Positions 11,673-22,851 of a stretch of 64,000 nucleotides of DNA are shown piece after piece. Source of the DNA: Piromyces finnis (taxonomy: Eukaryota > Neocallimastigomycota > Neocallimastigomycetes > Neocallimastigales > Neocallimastigaceae). The stretch spans positions 264,924-328,923 of the forward strand of contig MCFH01000058.1 of assembly GCA_002104945.1 (NCBI GenBank). The letters are read 5' to 3'. Each line of letters begins with the position of its first letter. Positions within the stretch are counted from its first letter, which is position 1. The notes beneath the pieces were generated by a model. That model did not search any database, was not told the origin of the DNA, and saw only the letters and a program-made list of their open reading frames with translations. The translations under genes were made by a program, and so were the position numbers.

Positions 11673-11930
11673 TGATAATATTCGTATCTAAAATTTAATA
11701 AATAAAAATAAAGAAAATATAATAACTGATTTTTATACTTGTTCATTTGCAAGACTTTGTTAGTTTTATAATATAAAATTTACTTTATTTAATTATAAAA
11801 TTATAATATTATTTAATAACTCTAGTATTACTAATTAATTAAAATATATTATTTATAATCTTATTTCAGGGATTATTAATAACTTTTTTAATAATAAGTT
11901 TTATTATAATATAAAATTATATTTGAATTT
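11673..11930 (-). repeat. E-related LTR fragment
   Basis: It resembles the start of the reverse E LTR at 61395, with a TTTATACTTGTTCATTTGCAAG block and then AT-rich decay. It lies just downstream of the minus-strand tRNA-Cys. Confidence 0.5.
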
Positions 11931-12024
11931 AAAAATATATCCAATTTTTCGCTCTATACAATTATAAGCAATTTTTTTTTCATTTATATTATATAACATT
12001 TTAGATATTTAAAATAAGAAATAT

Positions 12025-12096
12025 AGGGGCGTTCCGGATTTGAACCGAAGACCTATTGATCTGCAGTCAATTGCTCTACCGCTGAGCTAACACCCC
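12025..12096 (-). tRNA. tRNA-Cys (GCA)
   Basis: 72-nt cloverleaf on the minus strand: acceptor GGGGTGT/ACGCCCC (one T-G pair), D arm with TAGCTCAGCGGTAGAGC, anticodon stem ATTGA/TCAAT with loop CTGCAGA, anticodon GCA at 12062-12064, and T arm with GGTTCAAATCC. No intron. It is nearly identical to the gene at 45200-45271 in opposite orientation, and a short 3' flank is also shared (TTTCTTATTTTAAA...TCTAAAATGTTAT). Its upstream side (to the right) is a stack of LTR insertions beginning 13 bp away. Confidence 0.96.
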
Positions 12097-12161
12097 TTTC
12101 ATCTGACTTTGTCACAATAACATATATAAAAATTTAAAAAATTTGGACACATGGAAAAAAT

Positions 12162-12804
12162 TGTCAAAATCACAATTCATGAAATTTGACATTTCATGAA
12201 ATTTCATAATTTTGAATTAATAGTTAAATTAATTAAAATATTAATTTAATAATATTTTACTAATAATAGTTTATTTAATATAAATATTAATTGGAAAGCT
12301 ATTTATTATCCGGAGATAAATAGAGTGTAACAATTAATTAATATTAAACAAACCAATTAGTAAAATAAGATTCATTTAAATAATTATTAATATTATTTTT
12401 AACAACTTATTAATATCGATATTTAAAGAAAATTATATTATTATTACTATTATATCTTATTAATATTTATATTTATATTATTATACATGTATAACTTAAA
12501 TTATATTATTATTATACTTTATTAATATCAACATTATATTAAAAATGAAGTATAAATAAGTTGAACAAAGAACAACTTTAAGAAGTTCTTTGTGAGATTA
12601 TTATACTCATTTTTATATAGTAAATTCAATATTTAAAATTAATAATTATCATTTACTTATATTATAAAAATTAAATAAAATATTTCTTAAAAAACTATAT
12701 TTATTACTCTTTTATTTATAAAAATTTATTATTTACTATATAATTAAGCCTATCCTAACCTAGTAGACTTAATTATAATTCTAAATCCACTCTAACTCTT
12801 GACA
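12162..12804 (+). repeat. 5' LTR of element 2 (family D), 643 bp
   Basis: TGTCAAAATC...CTCTTGACA. It matches the 3' LTR at 18198-18840, with one substitution seen (12559). The target duplication is AAAAT (12157-12161 and 18841-18845). TATAAATA at 12551-12558 lies 41 bp before GTGAGATTATT (12592-12602), the predicted transcript 5' end. Confidence 0.95.
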
Positions 12805-12814
12805 ATAATCTCAC
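12804..12814 (+). promoter_or_regulatory. Self-primer binding site of element 2
   Basis: AATAATCTCAC is the exact reverse complement of GTGAGATTATT (12592-12602). Compared with element 1, both partners changed together (CTTTAC/GTAAAG to CTCAC/GTGAG), which supports base pairing. Confidence 0.72.
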
Positions 12815-12838
12815 CATAACTTTGGTTACTACCTTAGG

Positions 12839-13939
12839 ATGGCAGAACAAAACTTTGCTAGCTCTTGGCAAACTATGGATGAAGTTAATCAACTCCGCGA
12901 AGATGCTAAAACTACTGCTGTAGACATTATGAACAGCGTTCAAGAAAACTTTGCTACTATTAGTCAAGTTAAAGACTTTGAAAAACATATTGAATCTCAG
13001 TTTCAAGAAATTAAAAGAAATACTGCTAATTTCGCACAAGTTTTGGAATCGGTCTCTAACAATATCAACACCATTCAAGAGTATTTAAATAAGAATGGAA
13101 AACCAAGTGGTGGTCAGCCAGACCTAACCCCTTCAGTTGCCCCATCTACATCTACAAAATATGATTTGGATTTTGATGTAATAATGAGATCAAAATATTC
13201 CACTCCAATAAATCAAGTTCCAGACCCAGGTCTTTTTTCTGGTGATCCTCATGAAACTGAACTATTCTGTCAAATTTGTGAAGATACTTTTAGCACCTAT
13301 CCTAATAAACATATGATGGAAGAAGCCAAAATTAATTTTGTTAAAACAAGATTAAGAGGAATTGCTAGAACTTGGTATTTAACAAGATACAGTGGAAATA
13401 CCCATCCCTCTACTATGTTCGAATTATTAGGAGAATTAAAAAACGCTTTTCCAAATGTTTCAAGCCGTAAATTAGCTAAGATCAAGCTAAGTAAATTGAA
13501 ACAAACATATGGAAAAATTAATGAATATATGGAAGAATTTAGATCATATATTCAATATTTTAACTGGGATCAAGAGGTTGTTACTCTTATGTTTTATACT
13601 GGTCTTCATCCTAAGTATCAAGAAGATATTGAAAGATTAGATGACTTTCCTACTACTCTCGAAGCTATTTTCACAAGATGTATTTTATTTGAACAAAACA
13701 ATGTTTCAAATAAAAAGTTAAACCAAATTAATAATAAAAGCCATGGAAGAAAAAATTCATTTTATAATAACAATAACAATAATTATAATAATAATAGAAA
13801 CAATTATCAAAAATATCACAATAATAATAATAACAATAATAATTTAAAATCTAATTATTCAACTAATAATAATGGTGGTAATAATAATAATAATTATTCC
13901 ACTACAAAAACCCAAAAAATTTCTTCAAAAAATTTTTAA
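12839..13939 (+). CDS. Element 2 Gag
   Basis: 366-residue Gag with an N-terminal coiled-coil-like region, a core with the LFSGDPHETELFC and ARTWYLTRY signatures (about residues 120-290), and a long Asn/Tyr-rich tail. It has no zinc knuckle. The ATG lies only 34 nt after the LTR, giving an unusually short leader shared with element 1. The frame is intact and ends TAA at 13937-13939, directly after a slippery sequence. It is clearly homologous to the Gag at 740-1651. Confidence 0.92.
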   Translation: MAEQNFASSWQTMDEVNQLREDAKTTAVDIMNSVQENFATISQVKDFEKHIESQFQEIKRNTANFAQVLESVSNNINTIQEYLNKNGKPSGGQPDLTPSVAPSTSTKYDLDFDVIMRSKYSTPINQVPDPGLFSGDPHETELFCQICEDTFSTYPNKHMMEEAKINFVKTRLRGIARTWYLTRYSGNTHPSTMFELLGELKNAFPNVSSRKLAKIKLSKLKQTYGKINEYMEEFRSYIQYFNWDQEVVTLMFYTGLHPKYQEDIERLDDFPTTLEAIFTRCILFEQNNVSNKKLNQINNKSHGRKNSFYNNNNNNYNNNRNNYQKYHNNNNNNNNLKSNYSTNNNGGNNNNNYSTTKTQKISSKNF

Positions 13940-13974
13940 ACAATGAACACCATAAGACGTCAATGGATGTTCAT
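13930..13974 (+). promoter_or_regulatory. -1 programmed frameshift cassette, element 2
   Basis: A AAT TTT (13930-13936; the overlapping A AAA AAT is also possible) touches the TAA stop. A 6-nt spacer follows, then a stem of 11 bp: ATGAACACCAT (13943-13953) with ATGGATGTTCAT (13963-13974), one bulged A at 13967, loop 9 nt. It shares the outer ATGAAC/GTTCAT with element 1, while the next pair is swapped (T-A to A-T). Confidence 0.82.
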
Positions 13975-16041
13975 AATACACCAAAAATTATTTATTATAA
14001 TTTCCCATCTCTAGAGAACAAAGAAAATCCCAATTTAAATTCATTTCTAACCTTTAATTCATATATTCCTAAAGAATTTCTAAATAACAACTCTAATTTT
14101 ATTACCAATTCTCCAATAACCTGTAATTCAATACTTGATTCAGGTTCCTCATGTAACTTTATTTCTACCATATTTGTAGAAAAATATAATTTAATTAAAA
14201 GAAAATTAAAAAACAAATTGATTATAAAAGGTATTAGTGGGTTTACTACTGATATCAATAATTATGTTTATTTAAAATTTCAATTAAAAATTTTTATCAA
14301 AAATAAATTTTATTTTATATCTTTTAAAGAAAAATTCTTAGTTTCAGAACATATTCCTATGGATTTATTATTTGGAAATAAATTCATGAAGAAATTTAAG
14401 ATTCATTTTAATTATAAAAATAATCATTTATATTGTAATAATTTTAAACACTTCAATAATAAGAATTTAAAAATTTTTTCAAAAAATTTAAAAATTTCTC
14501 ATTCTAAAAAAGATTTTAATAATTCATTTTCCGATAATACTAATAATAATTCTACTAATTTCTCTCATAAATCTAATCGTCAAGTTAAAGATAATAATTC
14601 TACGTCTTTTAATAAGAGTGATATCAATTATTTTATCCATTCATTTTTATCTGAAAATGTCGAAAATTTTGAAGATGATGAAGAAAATGACCTAACCCTT
14701 ATCATGGATGATATCCCTAATGAATATAAAGATCTTGCTGTTGTTTTCAGCAAATCAAAAGCTGATAAGTTACCTCCACACCGTTTAACTGATTGTAAAA
14801 TAGTCCTAGAAAATGACGCCACTTTACATTATGGACCTATCTATCCTTTATCAAGACAAGAGGAAGAAGCCTTACAAGAATATATTAATGAAAATCTTAA
14901 AAAAGGTTTTATTAGGCCCTCTGAATCTCCTGCAGGTTACCCTGTTGTTTTCCAGAAGAAAAAAGATGGCTCATTAAGGGTCTGTATTGATTACAAAAAG
15001 TTGAACGCTGTAACAGTAAGAAATTCGTACCCTTTACCTTTAATTTCAGATATCATTGAAAGGGTTAGGGGTTCAAAAATTTTCACTAAATTGGACTTGA
15101 GATCAGCTTATAATTTGATAAGAATAAAAGAAGGTGATGAATATAAGACTGCTTTTAGAACAAAGTTTGGTCATTACGAATATTTAGTAATGCCATATGG
15201 ATTAAAAAATGCTCCAGCAATATTTCAATCATTCATAAATTCAATATTACGCGAATATTTGGATAAATTTGTTATTTTATACATGGATGATATTTTAATT
15301 TTCTCAGAAAATCTCAACGATCATATCAACCATGTAAGATCTGTTTTAGATAAATTAATACAAAACAACTTATATGCAAAATTTGAAAAATGTGAATTTC
15401 ATAAAAATGAAGTTGAATTCTTAGGTTTCACTATTTCAGGTAATGGTATCTCTACTGATCCAAAGAAGATCGAAGCTATTAAAGAATGGCCTAGACCAAA
15501 ATGTGTTAAAGATGTTCAACGCTTTCTTGGTCTTTGTAATTATTATAGAAGGTTTGTTAATAATTTTGCCAAAATCGCCAAACCTTTACATAATTTAACT
15601 AGGAAAAATGTTAAGTTTCATTGGAATAAGATATGTGATGATGCTTTCGTAAATTTACAAAATAAATTAATTACCTCTCCCGTTTTAGTTTTTCCTGACA
15701 CTAATAGGCCGTTTATAGTAGAATGTGATGCCAGCAATTTCGCAATAGGTTCCGTTTTATCTCAATATGATGATGATAAAAAACTACATCCTGTTGCTTA
15801 TTTTTCCAGAAGTTTAAATGATACAGAAAGGAACTATTCTATTACAGATAAAGAACTTCTTTCTATTAAATCTGCTTTTTCGGCTTGGCGACATCTACTT
15901 TTAGGTGCTAAATTTAAAGTAAAGGTTTATACAGACCACCGCAATTTACTTTATACTTTAGGTGGAAAAATTCAAAATCAACGTCAACATCGTTGGCATC
16001 TCTTCTTTCAAGAATATGATTTTGAATTAATTTATCGCTAA
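13936..16041 (+). CDS. Element 2 Pol, N-terminal part: protease, reverse transcriptase, RNase H (ends at premature stop)
   Basis: Pol in the -1 frame relative to gag; the first ATG is at 13963, but frameshift entry at 13936 is more likely. Retropepsin LDSGS is near 14135, followed by a Ser/Asn-rich linker. The reverse transcriptase has YMDD at 15280-15291 and the GLKNAPAIFQ motif before it. RNase H has ECDASNFAIG near 15720 and TDHRNLLYTLGGK near 15930. The frame ends at TAA 16039-16041, where element 1 has CAA in the same context (a CAA-to-TAA change). The downstream frame is unchanged, so one transition separates this copy from an uninterrupted pol. Confidence 0.92.
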   Translation, partial: LNNEHHKTSMDVHNTPKIIYYNFPSLENKENPNLNSFLTFNSYIPKEFLNNNSNFITNSPITCNSILDSGSSCNFISTIFVEKYNLIKRKLKNKLIIKGISGFTTDINNYVYLKFQLKIFIKNKFYFISFKEKFLVSEHIPMDLLFGNKFMKKFKIHFNYKNNHLYCNNFKHFNNKNLKIFSKNLKISHSKKDFNNSFSDNTNNNSTNFSHKSNRQVKDNNSTSFNKSDINYFIHSFLSENVENFEDDEENDLTLIMDDIPNEYKDLAVVFSKSKADKLPPHRLTDCKIVLENDATLHYGPIYPLSRQEEEALQEYINENLKKGFIRPSESPAGYPVVFQKKKDGSLRVCIDYKKLNAVTVRNSYPLPLISDIIERVRGSKIFTKLDLRSAYNLIRIKEGDEYKTAFRTKFGHYEYLVMPYGLKNAPAIFQSFINSILREYLDKFVILYMDDILIFSENLNDHINHVRSVLDKLIQNNLYAKFEKCEFHKNEVEFLGFTISGNGISTDPKKIEAIKEWPRPKCVKDVQRFLGLCNYYRRFVNNFAKIAKPLHNLTRKNVKFHWNKICDDAFVNLQNKLITSPVLVFPDTNRPFIVECDASNFAIGSVLSQYDDDKKLHPVAYFSRSLNDTERNYSITDKELLSIKSAFSAWRHLLLGAKFKVKVYTDHRNLLYTLGGKIQNQRQHRWHLFFQEYDFELIYR

Positions 16042-17643
16042 GGAAGAAAAAATGGTAAGCCAGATAGTCTCTCTAGAAGACCTGATTATAATTCTGGTAA
16101 TGAACAAATAAAACCTGAGCATATTTTAGATATAAAAAATGTTAAAAACATTCCATGTTTTGTGGGAATTCTTAGTGACTTTATTGATAAAGTTATCGAA
16201 TATACTAAAACAGATAATACTGCAAACGATATTAGATTATATTTTGCACCAAATAATGCTAATCAAGGTTATTTTTATAGACCTTTTAGAAAAATGAATA
16301 AATTCAAGATTCAAAATAATATGATTCTTTATAATAATTTAATATATATTCCTGAAGCTTTAAGATTAGAAGTACTTATGCGATACCATGAAAATCCTGC
16401 TGCTGGTCATTTGGGTATTAAAAGAACTGAAGAATTAATTACTAGAAACTATTGGTGGCCAAAAATTCATAAAGATGTAACTGAATTTGTTAATTCTTGT
16501 GAAACTTGTACTAGAAACAAATTCAATAAACACAAAAAATATGGTCCTTTACAACCTTTAGAAACTCCTGATAGACCATGGCGTTCTGTTGAAATTGACT
16601 TTTTATGTGGTTTACCTGATTCTAAAGGATATACTGTTCTAATGGTTACTGTAGATAGATTTTCAAAAATGATTCATTTAGTTCCTTTTAAGAAAATACC
16701 TGATGCTAAACAAACAGCTACAGCTTTTATTAAAAATATATTCAAACTTCATGGATTACCTTCTGATATTTATACTGATCGCGGTTCTCAATTTACTAGT
16801 GATCTTTGGAATAGTTTAATGGAAGAACTTAAAGTTAAAACTAAAATTGCTACCACTGATCATCATGAAACGGTCGGGCAAGTTGAAAGATGTAACTCTT
16901 TTATTGAACAATATCTACGCTGTTATTCAAAGTCCTATTATCATGATGATTGGGTTGAATGGATTCACTTAGCCGAATTTGTTTATAACAATTCTATTAA
17001 TGAGTCTACCAAACAAAGTCCTTTCTTTATTAACTATGGATTCCACCCTCCTGTTGATGATGTTTTCCTTTATGACAAATCCTATACTAATAATAATTTT
17101 ATTAGAAATGTTTGTGATAATTTTAATTATGTTAAAGAAGTTTTATTTAGAGCCAAGGATTTATATAAAAAACATGCCGATAAGAAAAGGATGTCACCTC
17201 CTATATTTAAAGTTGGCGATAAAGTTTGGATTCAAGCTCCTCCATCCTTTTCTACGGAAGAAACTCCAAAACTTTCTCCTTGTAAATATGGACCCTATAA
17301 AGTTTTATATGTTTTGGAAAATAACAATTATAAAATAGATATACACAACTCTCCTTTCCCAAAACATCATCCAATCTTCCATATTTCGGAACTTGAACCT
17401 TTTATTCCTACCCCTTCAAGATTTTTATCAAGATCAAAGGATCCCGAATCAATTAAAGACATCATTGAGATTGCGGGTTTTCGAACTAATTATAAACTTA
17501 AACGGTATGAATACAAAATTAGATACAAATACCGTTCTCAATATAATTGGGTTCCTTCTAGTGAAGTTGAAGATAACCCAAGAAACCAAAATATCTTCTT
17601 ATTATATTTAAAGAACAATAGGAAGCCTATTGATATCGCTTAT

Positions 17644-17649
<6 letters not shown>
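16042..17649 (+). CDS. Element 2 Pol, C-terminal part: integrase with chromodomain-like tail
   Basis: Same frame as the previous entry, after the premature stop; the first ATG is 16162. HHCC zinc domain (HENPAAGHLGIKRTEEL...SCETC, about 16390-16510). Catalytic core: EIDFLCGLP near 16600, TDRGSQF near 16780 and the HHETVGQVER glutamate segment near 16860. C-terminal SH3-like fold with CKYGPYKV and HPIFHISELEPF. The final ~60 residues match a divergent chromodomain (KRYEYKIRYKY...NWVPSSEVED). Closest in-window relative: element H at 63307-63996, which shares PFPKH and WVP.SEVEDNPRNQ. Confidence 0.92.
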
Positions 17650-17677
<28 letters not shown>

Positions 17678-18184
17678 AGAGAAAGAGAGAGAGAATGAAA
17701 AAAAAAAATGAGAAAACTATTATAATACAAAATTACTTCAATTTAACCCATCACAGATTTAAAAATTGAAATTTCAAAAATTTTTATATTCACTATTTTT
17801 TAATTATAAAATTTATTTTTCAGCTTATTATTATTAATATTTTTAATATCAAATTTTAAAAATTTCAAAAAACATAAAAAACCCTTTAAAATCAAAATTT
17901 AAAATTTCAAAAAATTCAAAATTTCAATTATGACAGTTGTACAACATAAAAAATTTCAAAAACACATTTTTTATACAATACATATATGTATTTCATAACA
18001 AAATTTCATTTTTACCAATTTTTGACAACTTTTGAAATTTCGCGAAATGGCCATTTAAAATTCATTCCTCCATCCTCATGTGACCATTTCGAAATTTCAA
18101 AAATTTTGAAAATATTAAAATTTCAATATTTTAAATTCAATATAATATATTCCACTATCAAAAAATTGTCTAGTATCCAATTTT
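17650..18184 (+). other. Element 2 3' untranslated region
   Basis: It begins with a long A run (17647-17673) and a purine block GGAGAGAAAGAGAGAGAG, then AT-rich DNA with AAATTTCAAAAATTT motifs like those of element 1. No gene is seen. Confidence 0.6.
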
Positions 18185-18197
18185 AGTGGAAGGGCGT
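18185..18197 (+). promoter_or_regulatory. Polypurine tract of element 2
   Basis: AGTGGAAGGGCGT directly before the 3' LTR. Confidence 0.65.
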
Positions 18198-18840
18198 TGT
18201 CAAAATCACAATTCATGAAATTTGACATTTCATGAAATTTCATAATTTTGAATTAATAGTTAAATTAATTAAAATATTAATTTAATAATATTTTACTAAT
18301 AATAGTTTATTTAATATAAATATTAATTGGAAAGCTATTTATTATCCGGAGATAAATAGAGTGTAACAATTAATTAATATTAAACAAACCAATTAGTAAA
18401 ATAAGATTCATTTAAATAATTATTAATATTATTTTTAACAACTTATTAATATCGATATTTAAAGAAAATTATATTATTATTACTATTATATCTTATTAAT
18501 ATTTATATTTATATTATTATACATGTATAACTTAAATTATATTATTATTATACTTTATTAATATCAACATTATATTAAAAATGAAGTATAAATAAATTGA
18601 ACAAAGAACAACTTTAAGAAGTTCTTTGTGAGATTATTATACTCATTTTTATATAGTAAATTCAATATTTAAAATTAATAATTATCATTTACTTATATTA
18701 TAAAAATTAAATAAAATATTTCTTAAAAAACTATATTTATTACTCTTTTATTTATAAAAATTTATTATTTACTATATAATTAAGCCTATCCTAACCTAGT
18801 AGACTTAATTATAATTCTAAATCCACTCTAACTCTTGACA
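18198..18840 (+). repeat. 3' LTR of element 2 (family D), 643 bp
   Basis: Near-identical to 12162-12804. The right target duplication is AAAAT at 18841-18845. A solo copy of the same family is at 43480-44122. Confidence 0.95.
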
Positions 18841-19424
18841 AAAATTAAAAATTTTTTTTAAAATTTGAAAATTTGAAAATTTGAAAAAATTTATTTTTTA
18901 AATTTTTATTAAAAAATTTCAAAGTATAAAATTTCTAATATTTGAAATTATTAAATTTTTTAAAATTATTAAAATTTTATTATTAAAAATTTTATTTTAA
19001 ATTTATTTATTAACTATTTACAATAATTATATTAATTATTAATTTATAAAAATTAAATATTTTATAATTAGATAATAATTAATTAAAATTAAAAAATGTA
19101 ATAATTAAAATTGTTCATGTATAAAAAGAACAAAAATTGACAAAAATTACAAAGCTTTAGCGTTAGTAATTTTTTAACCTAAAGTTAATAAAATTTATAA
19201 ACTCCTATAAAACCTAAAACTTTAAAAATTTTAATATTTTTAATAACTTAATATATGCTGATATTAAGTTATTGCTAAAATAAAAATATTATTTAAATTT
19301 CTTTATATAAATATTATTAGCTTTACGCCTTCAATAGGAAAGCGTATTATATTTATTAATTAATATAACTAGTGTGCTTACCACACTTTTCTTTAATAAA
19401 AAATCGCTTTTTGACAGACTTTGT

Positions 19425-20045
19425 TGATAACGGATTGGTAGTTATATTATAACTTTTTAACTACTTCTTCTGTTATCTTATATTGTTTTATCTCGACAGC
19501 TGTTGAACGAGCTTTAACAATATCTACTAGTTTTATTAATTTATTTTAAGTTATTTTATAATTTTAATAGTTTTATTATTTTAATAATATTTATATAGAA
19601 TAATAACACCAGATTTATTCTATAAAATATTATTTATTATTAACACAATAATTACAAATTAGACAAGTTTAATTTCGTTTTTATATTTTCTTTTATTTAT
19701 TGTTCTTACGCTCTTTTTAACAATAATTTTTATTATATAAAAACTTATTTTTGTCTTTTAAATATTATTATGTATTCACTAATTAATTATATTAACTATT
19801 ATTAAAATTTAACTTATTATTAATAATCTAAGTCTTCTCATTTTCTACTAAAAATTATTATTATTCTTTATATTAAAAATTATTTTTATAATTTAACCCA
19901 ATCAAATATATAAATTTATAAAATATTTGATTTTATGTAAATTATATTTTTATAATAAACTATATAAAATTATTTAATAATTATTTTATAATAAAATTTT
20001 CTACTAATATCAAATTTATAATATATTTATAATTATTATTTATCA
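19425..20045 (+). repeat. Solo LTR J, 621 bp
   Basis: TGATAACGGATTGG...TTTATCA, with short target duplication TTGT (19421-19424 and 20046-20049). Reverse fragments occur at 46445-46816 and ~57300-57650. By subtracting later insertions it entered ~16 bp upstream of the tRNA-Cys. Near the start is a nested inverted repeat (GATAAC...GTTATC around TAGTTAT...). Confidence 0.75.
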
Positions 20046-20046
20046 T

Positions 20047-20545
20047 TGTAAGAAATATTTGTGGCCATAAGTTTGCCCACAAATATTTCAATTGAAACCA
20101 TATATTCTGGTCACCATTTATTGGCCAGATATATGTATAATCATATATTAATGGTTATTAATTAAATAGGAAGTTTATTTGCTTTACCCAATCAAGTGGT
20201 AAAGAAAATAAACTAATATAGTTAAATAGTATAGTTAAAACTAACGTTAAATACTTTAGCGTTAGTATTAAAGTAAATTAGTAACTATAATAATAATTAA
20301 TGTATATAATTATAATTAATAAATAAAAGATATAATTAATATAGAATTATTTAAGTAAACATTATTTCATAAAATCTTTATACGTTTGTTTGTAATTATT
20401 TTAGTGTTATAATATTTATTTTATTTCTTTTATTATTTTTTATAAAACTTTATTTAGTTATTAACTCGTATAGAGAGGTAATAACTAACTTAATTAGCTA
20501 AATATTAATAACTTATTAACTAATATTATAAAAACACCTTTTACA
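20047..20545 (+). repeat. LTR K, ~499 bp, rich in hairpins
   Basis: TGTAAGAAATATTTG...CCTTTTACA, right flank AACTT against GACTT near the tRNA (one mismatch). It contains four consecutive inverted repeats: 20052-20089 (13-bp arms), 20099-20135 (11 bp, one bulge), 20172-20214 (15 of 16 bp) and 20240-20266 (7 bp). The first ~46 bp recur at 32470-32515. Confidence 0.68.
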
Positions 20546-20553
20546 AACTTTTT

Positions 20554-21335
20554 TGATACAAGATGCATAGAAAAATATAATATTTTAAATATTTCATGAA
20601 TAATATCTAATCCTTTTATAAATTGTATATCAATTACTAGTGTTAATAATAATTAAACTATATTAGTATAAATTATTATGACGCAAATTTTACACATATA
20701 TTAGAATAGTTAATTACACAAGAAACGAAAAGATATAAAAATAGTGATAAAGAACAATACATAAAAGAAGAGAAAAAACTTTTCATATATAAATAATATT
20801 TGATATTTTAGTTTTAAGTATAAGTTCTATTTTATTTTATTTTAGTTACAGTTTATTTTAGTTTAGTTTTAGGTCACTAATTACGTATTTAGTATTTATT
20901 TATCATATTTAATTCAGTTTAAAATATTAATTATAAAAGAAAAGAATAATTATTGTTTATTTTTATTATTTCAAAAAGTTATATTTTATTATTAATAAGA
21001 ATTTTATCAACATATTTTTATATTTACATTTTATATTTAAGTATTTATATTCATTAAACAATAACTTTCGATTCTACTAGTATTGAATGTTATTAATGTT
21101 ATAATTATAATCATAATAATAATAATAATTAAATAAAGAAACTTTAAACCAAAATCTATTTAATTATATTATTATAAAATTTATTATTTTTATTATTTGT
21201 TTTTATTATTTATTTTTATTATTATAAAATAGAAATAAATACAATATTATCTAATATATTATTCAACTCTCATTCCCTATTGCTAACGTTCACAATTATA
21301 TTTTATTTATGGTGTTTTTGAAATATATTGCATCA
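20554..21335 (+). repeat. 5' LTR of element 3, 782 bp
   Basis: TGATACAAGATG...TTGCATCA. It has the same length as the 3' LTR at 29062-29843, with five substitutions seen. The target duplication is TTTTT (20549-20553 and 29844-29848). Confidence 0.94.
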
Positions 21336-21342
21336 TAAAATT

Positions 21343-21360
21343 TGGTGGAGAATCCGGGCG
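21343..21360 (+). promoter_or_regulatory. tRNA-type primer binding site of element 3
   Basis: TGGTGGAGAATCCGGGCG starts with TGG, complementary to a tRNA CCA end, 7 bp after the LTR. The first 13 bases are shared with the family E element (8939-8951). The tRNA was not identified. Confidence 0.65.
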
Positions 21361-21610
21361 TAGCAATATTGAATAATATGAAACAATAATAGTATTATTT
21401 CTATTCTAGTTATATTTTTTTATTTTTATTTTATTATTTTTAATTAAAATAAACTCTTTTATATAAATAAAACTTTCTACTATAAAACTATTAAATATAC
21501 ACAAATATTATTATATATATAATATAAAAAAAAAAAAAACATTATAATATTAATAAGTATAAGAAGTTATTATAAAAATTTATTTTAAAATAAATAAATA
21601 AATAATTCAA

Positions 21611-22851
21611 ATGGTAGACGCCACTAAAGTAAAAAGAGACCTTCCATACCTCTGCGATTATGGAAAGGATATTGATTCTTGGATGGAGGATTTTATAAGT
21701 GTCATGGAGATCCATGATATACAGGAGCCCTCTAGAATATTTGTGTGGTTAAAAGTTGCTGTTGAAGCGGATATCAAGAACGTTTTAAAATCTTTATGTA
21801 CCTCTCACAATAACGTTAAAAGGTATCCTAATTATAAAGAGGTACAATCTGCCATTGAAGATTATCTGGAAATAAAGTCAGGGGATAAATGTTCTGTATT
21901 AAAAACATTAAAAATTAAACAAAATGAAACTATAAAAAGCTTCAACTATAAATACTTAACTCTTTATCACCGTTTGGAAAGAGATTTTATGAAAATCATT
22001 TCTGTGGATGACTATTTAAATTCTATTAAGAAAAGAGTTTATCCACACTCCCAAGTTATATTAGCCGAATGTGAAACATTATCCGAAGCTTTTAAAGTTG
22101 CTGAAAAGGCTGAGAAAGCCGAAAGAAGAACCATAAAAAGTACTGAAACTAACAATATTTCTATGGTATACCAAAATACAAAAAATACTCGAAATGCTCT
22201 GTTAGACCATCCGTTATATAGAGGATTAGTAGATGAAGATAATGATAATATTAATCACAGCAATTTTAATAACTCTTATTCAAATTATGTACAAGAAAAG
22301 CCTATCAGAAGATCCTATCCAGGTACCCCAAGAAATTATGAAAATGTGTATTTTAATAATAGTAACTTCAGGAGTATCAAATGCTACTATTGCAAGCAAA
22401 TGGGACATAAAGCTAGTGAATGTCCAAATAAAAGAGAAAGAAATAATAGAAATAATTTCAATAATTTTAACCAATTTAATAACCAAAGAAATTCTTATAA
22501 TAGATATGGAAATTTATATAATGATTATGACAATAATAATTACAACAATAATAGTTATTTAAATGGATTCAATACTAATACTAATACTAATACTAATACT
22601 AATAACAACACCCAAAAGGGTAATAGAAACATTAATGAAAATAAATATATGGATTATTATCATACAAATAAATATAATAATATGAATAATAATTATATAT
22701 ACACCAATAATGATTATAAGAAAGGTAATTTTAATCCAAGTGGAAATTATAATTATAATGAAAGTAATAATATTAATAGCTACAATAATTATAATAATAA
22801 TATTGGATATAATGAATATTATAGTAATGGTTTTAATAGTTATTATAATAA
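21611..22851 (+). CDS. Element 3 Gag, first part (split by SINE)
   Basis: Gag of a different Ty3/gypsy lineage from elements 1 and 2. The N-terminal ~170 residues form the capsid-like core (WMEDFISVMEIHD...). The CCHC zinc knuckle C-Y-Y-C-K-Q-M-G-H-K-A-S-E-C is encoded at 22383-22424. A long Asn/Tyr-rich tail follows. The open frame runs on to 22945, but residues after ~22851 come from the inserted SINE. The start ATG follows a 275-nt leader after the LTR. The remaining Gag codons resume at 23397 in the equivalent phase. Confidence 0.88.
22838..22851 (+). repeat. Target-site duplication of SINE copy 1 (left)
   Basis: AGTTATTATAATAA, repeated exactly at 23397-23410 on the other side of the inserted sequence. 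Confidence 0.92.

Larger units (their letters stand above)
12110..19416 (+). repeat. Solo LTR O, split by element 2
   Basis: The O LTR starts TGTCACAATAAC at 12110 and ends CTTTTTGACA at 19416, ~623 bp without element 2. It has a 5-bp target duplication GACTT (12105-12109 and 19417-19421). It inserted 13 bp upstream of tRNA-Cys, and element 2 later entered 52 bp inside it. Related copies of the start are at 46091 and 46314. Confidence 0.78.
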
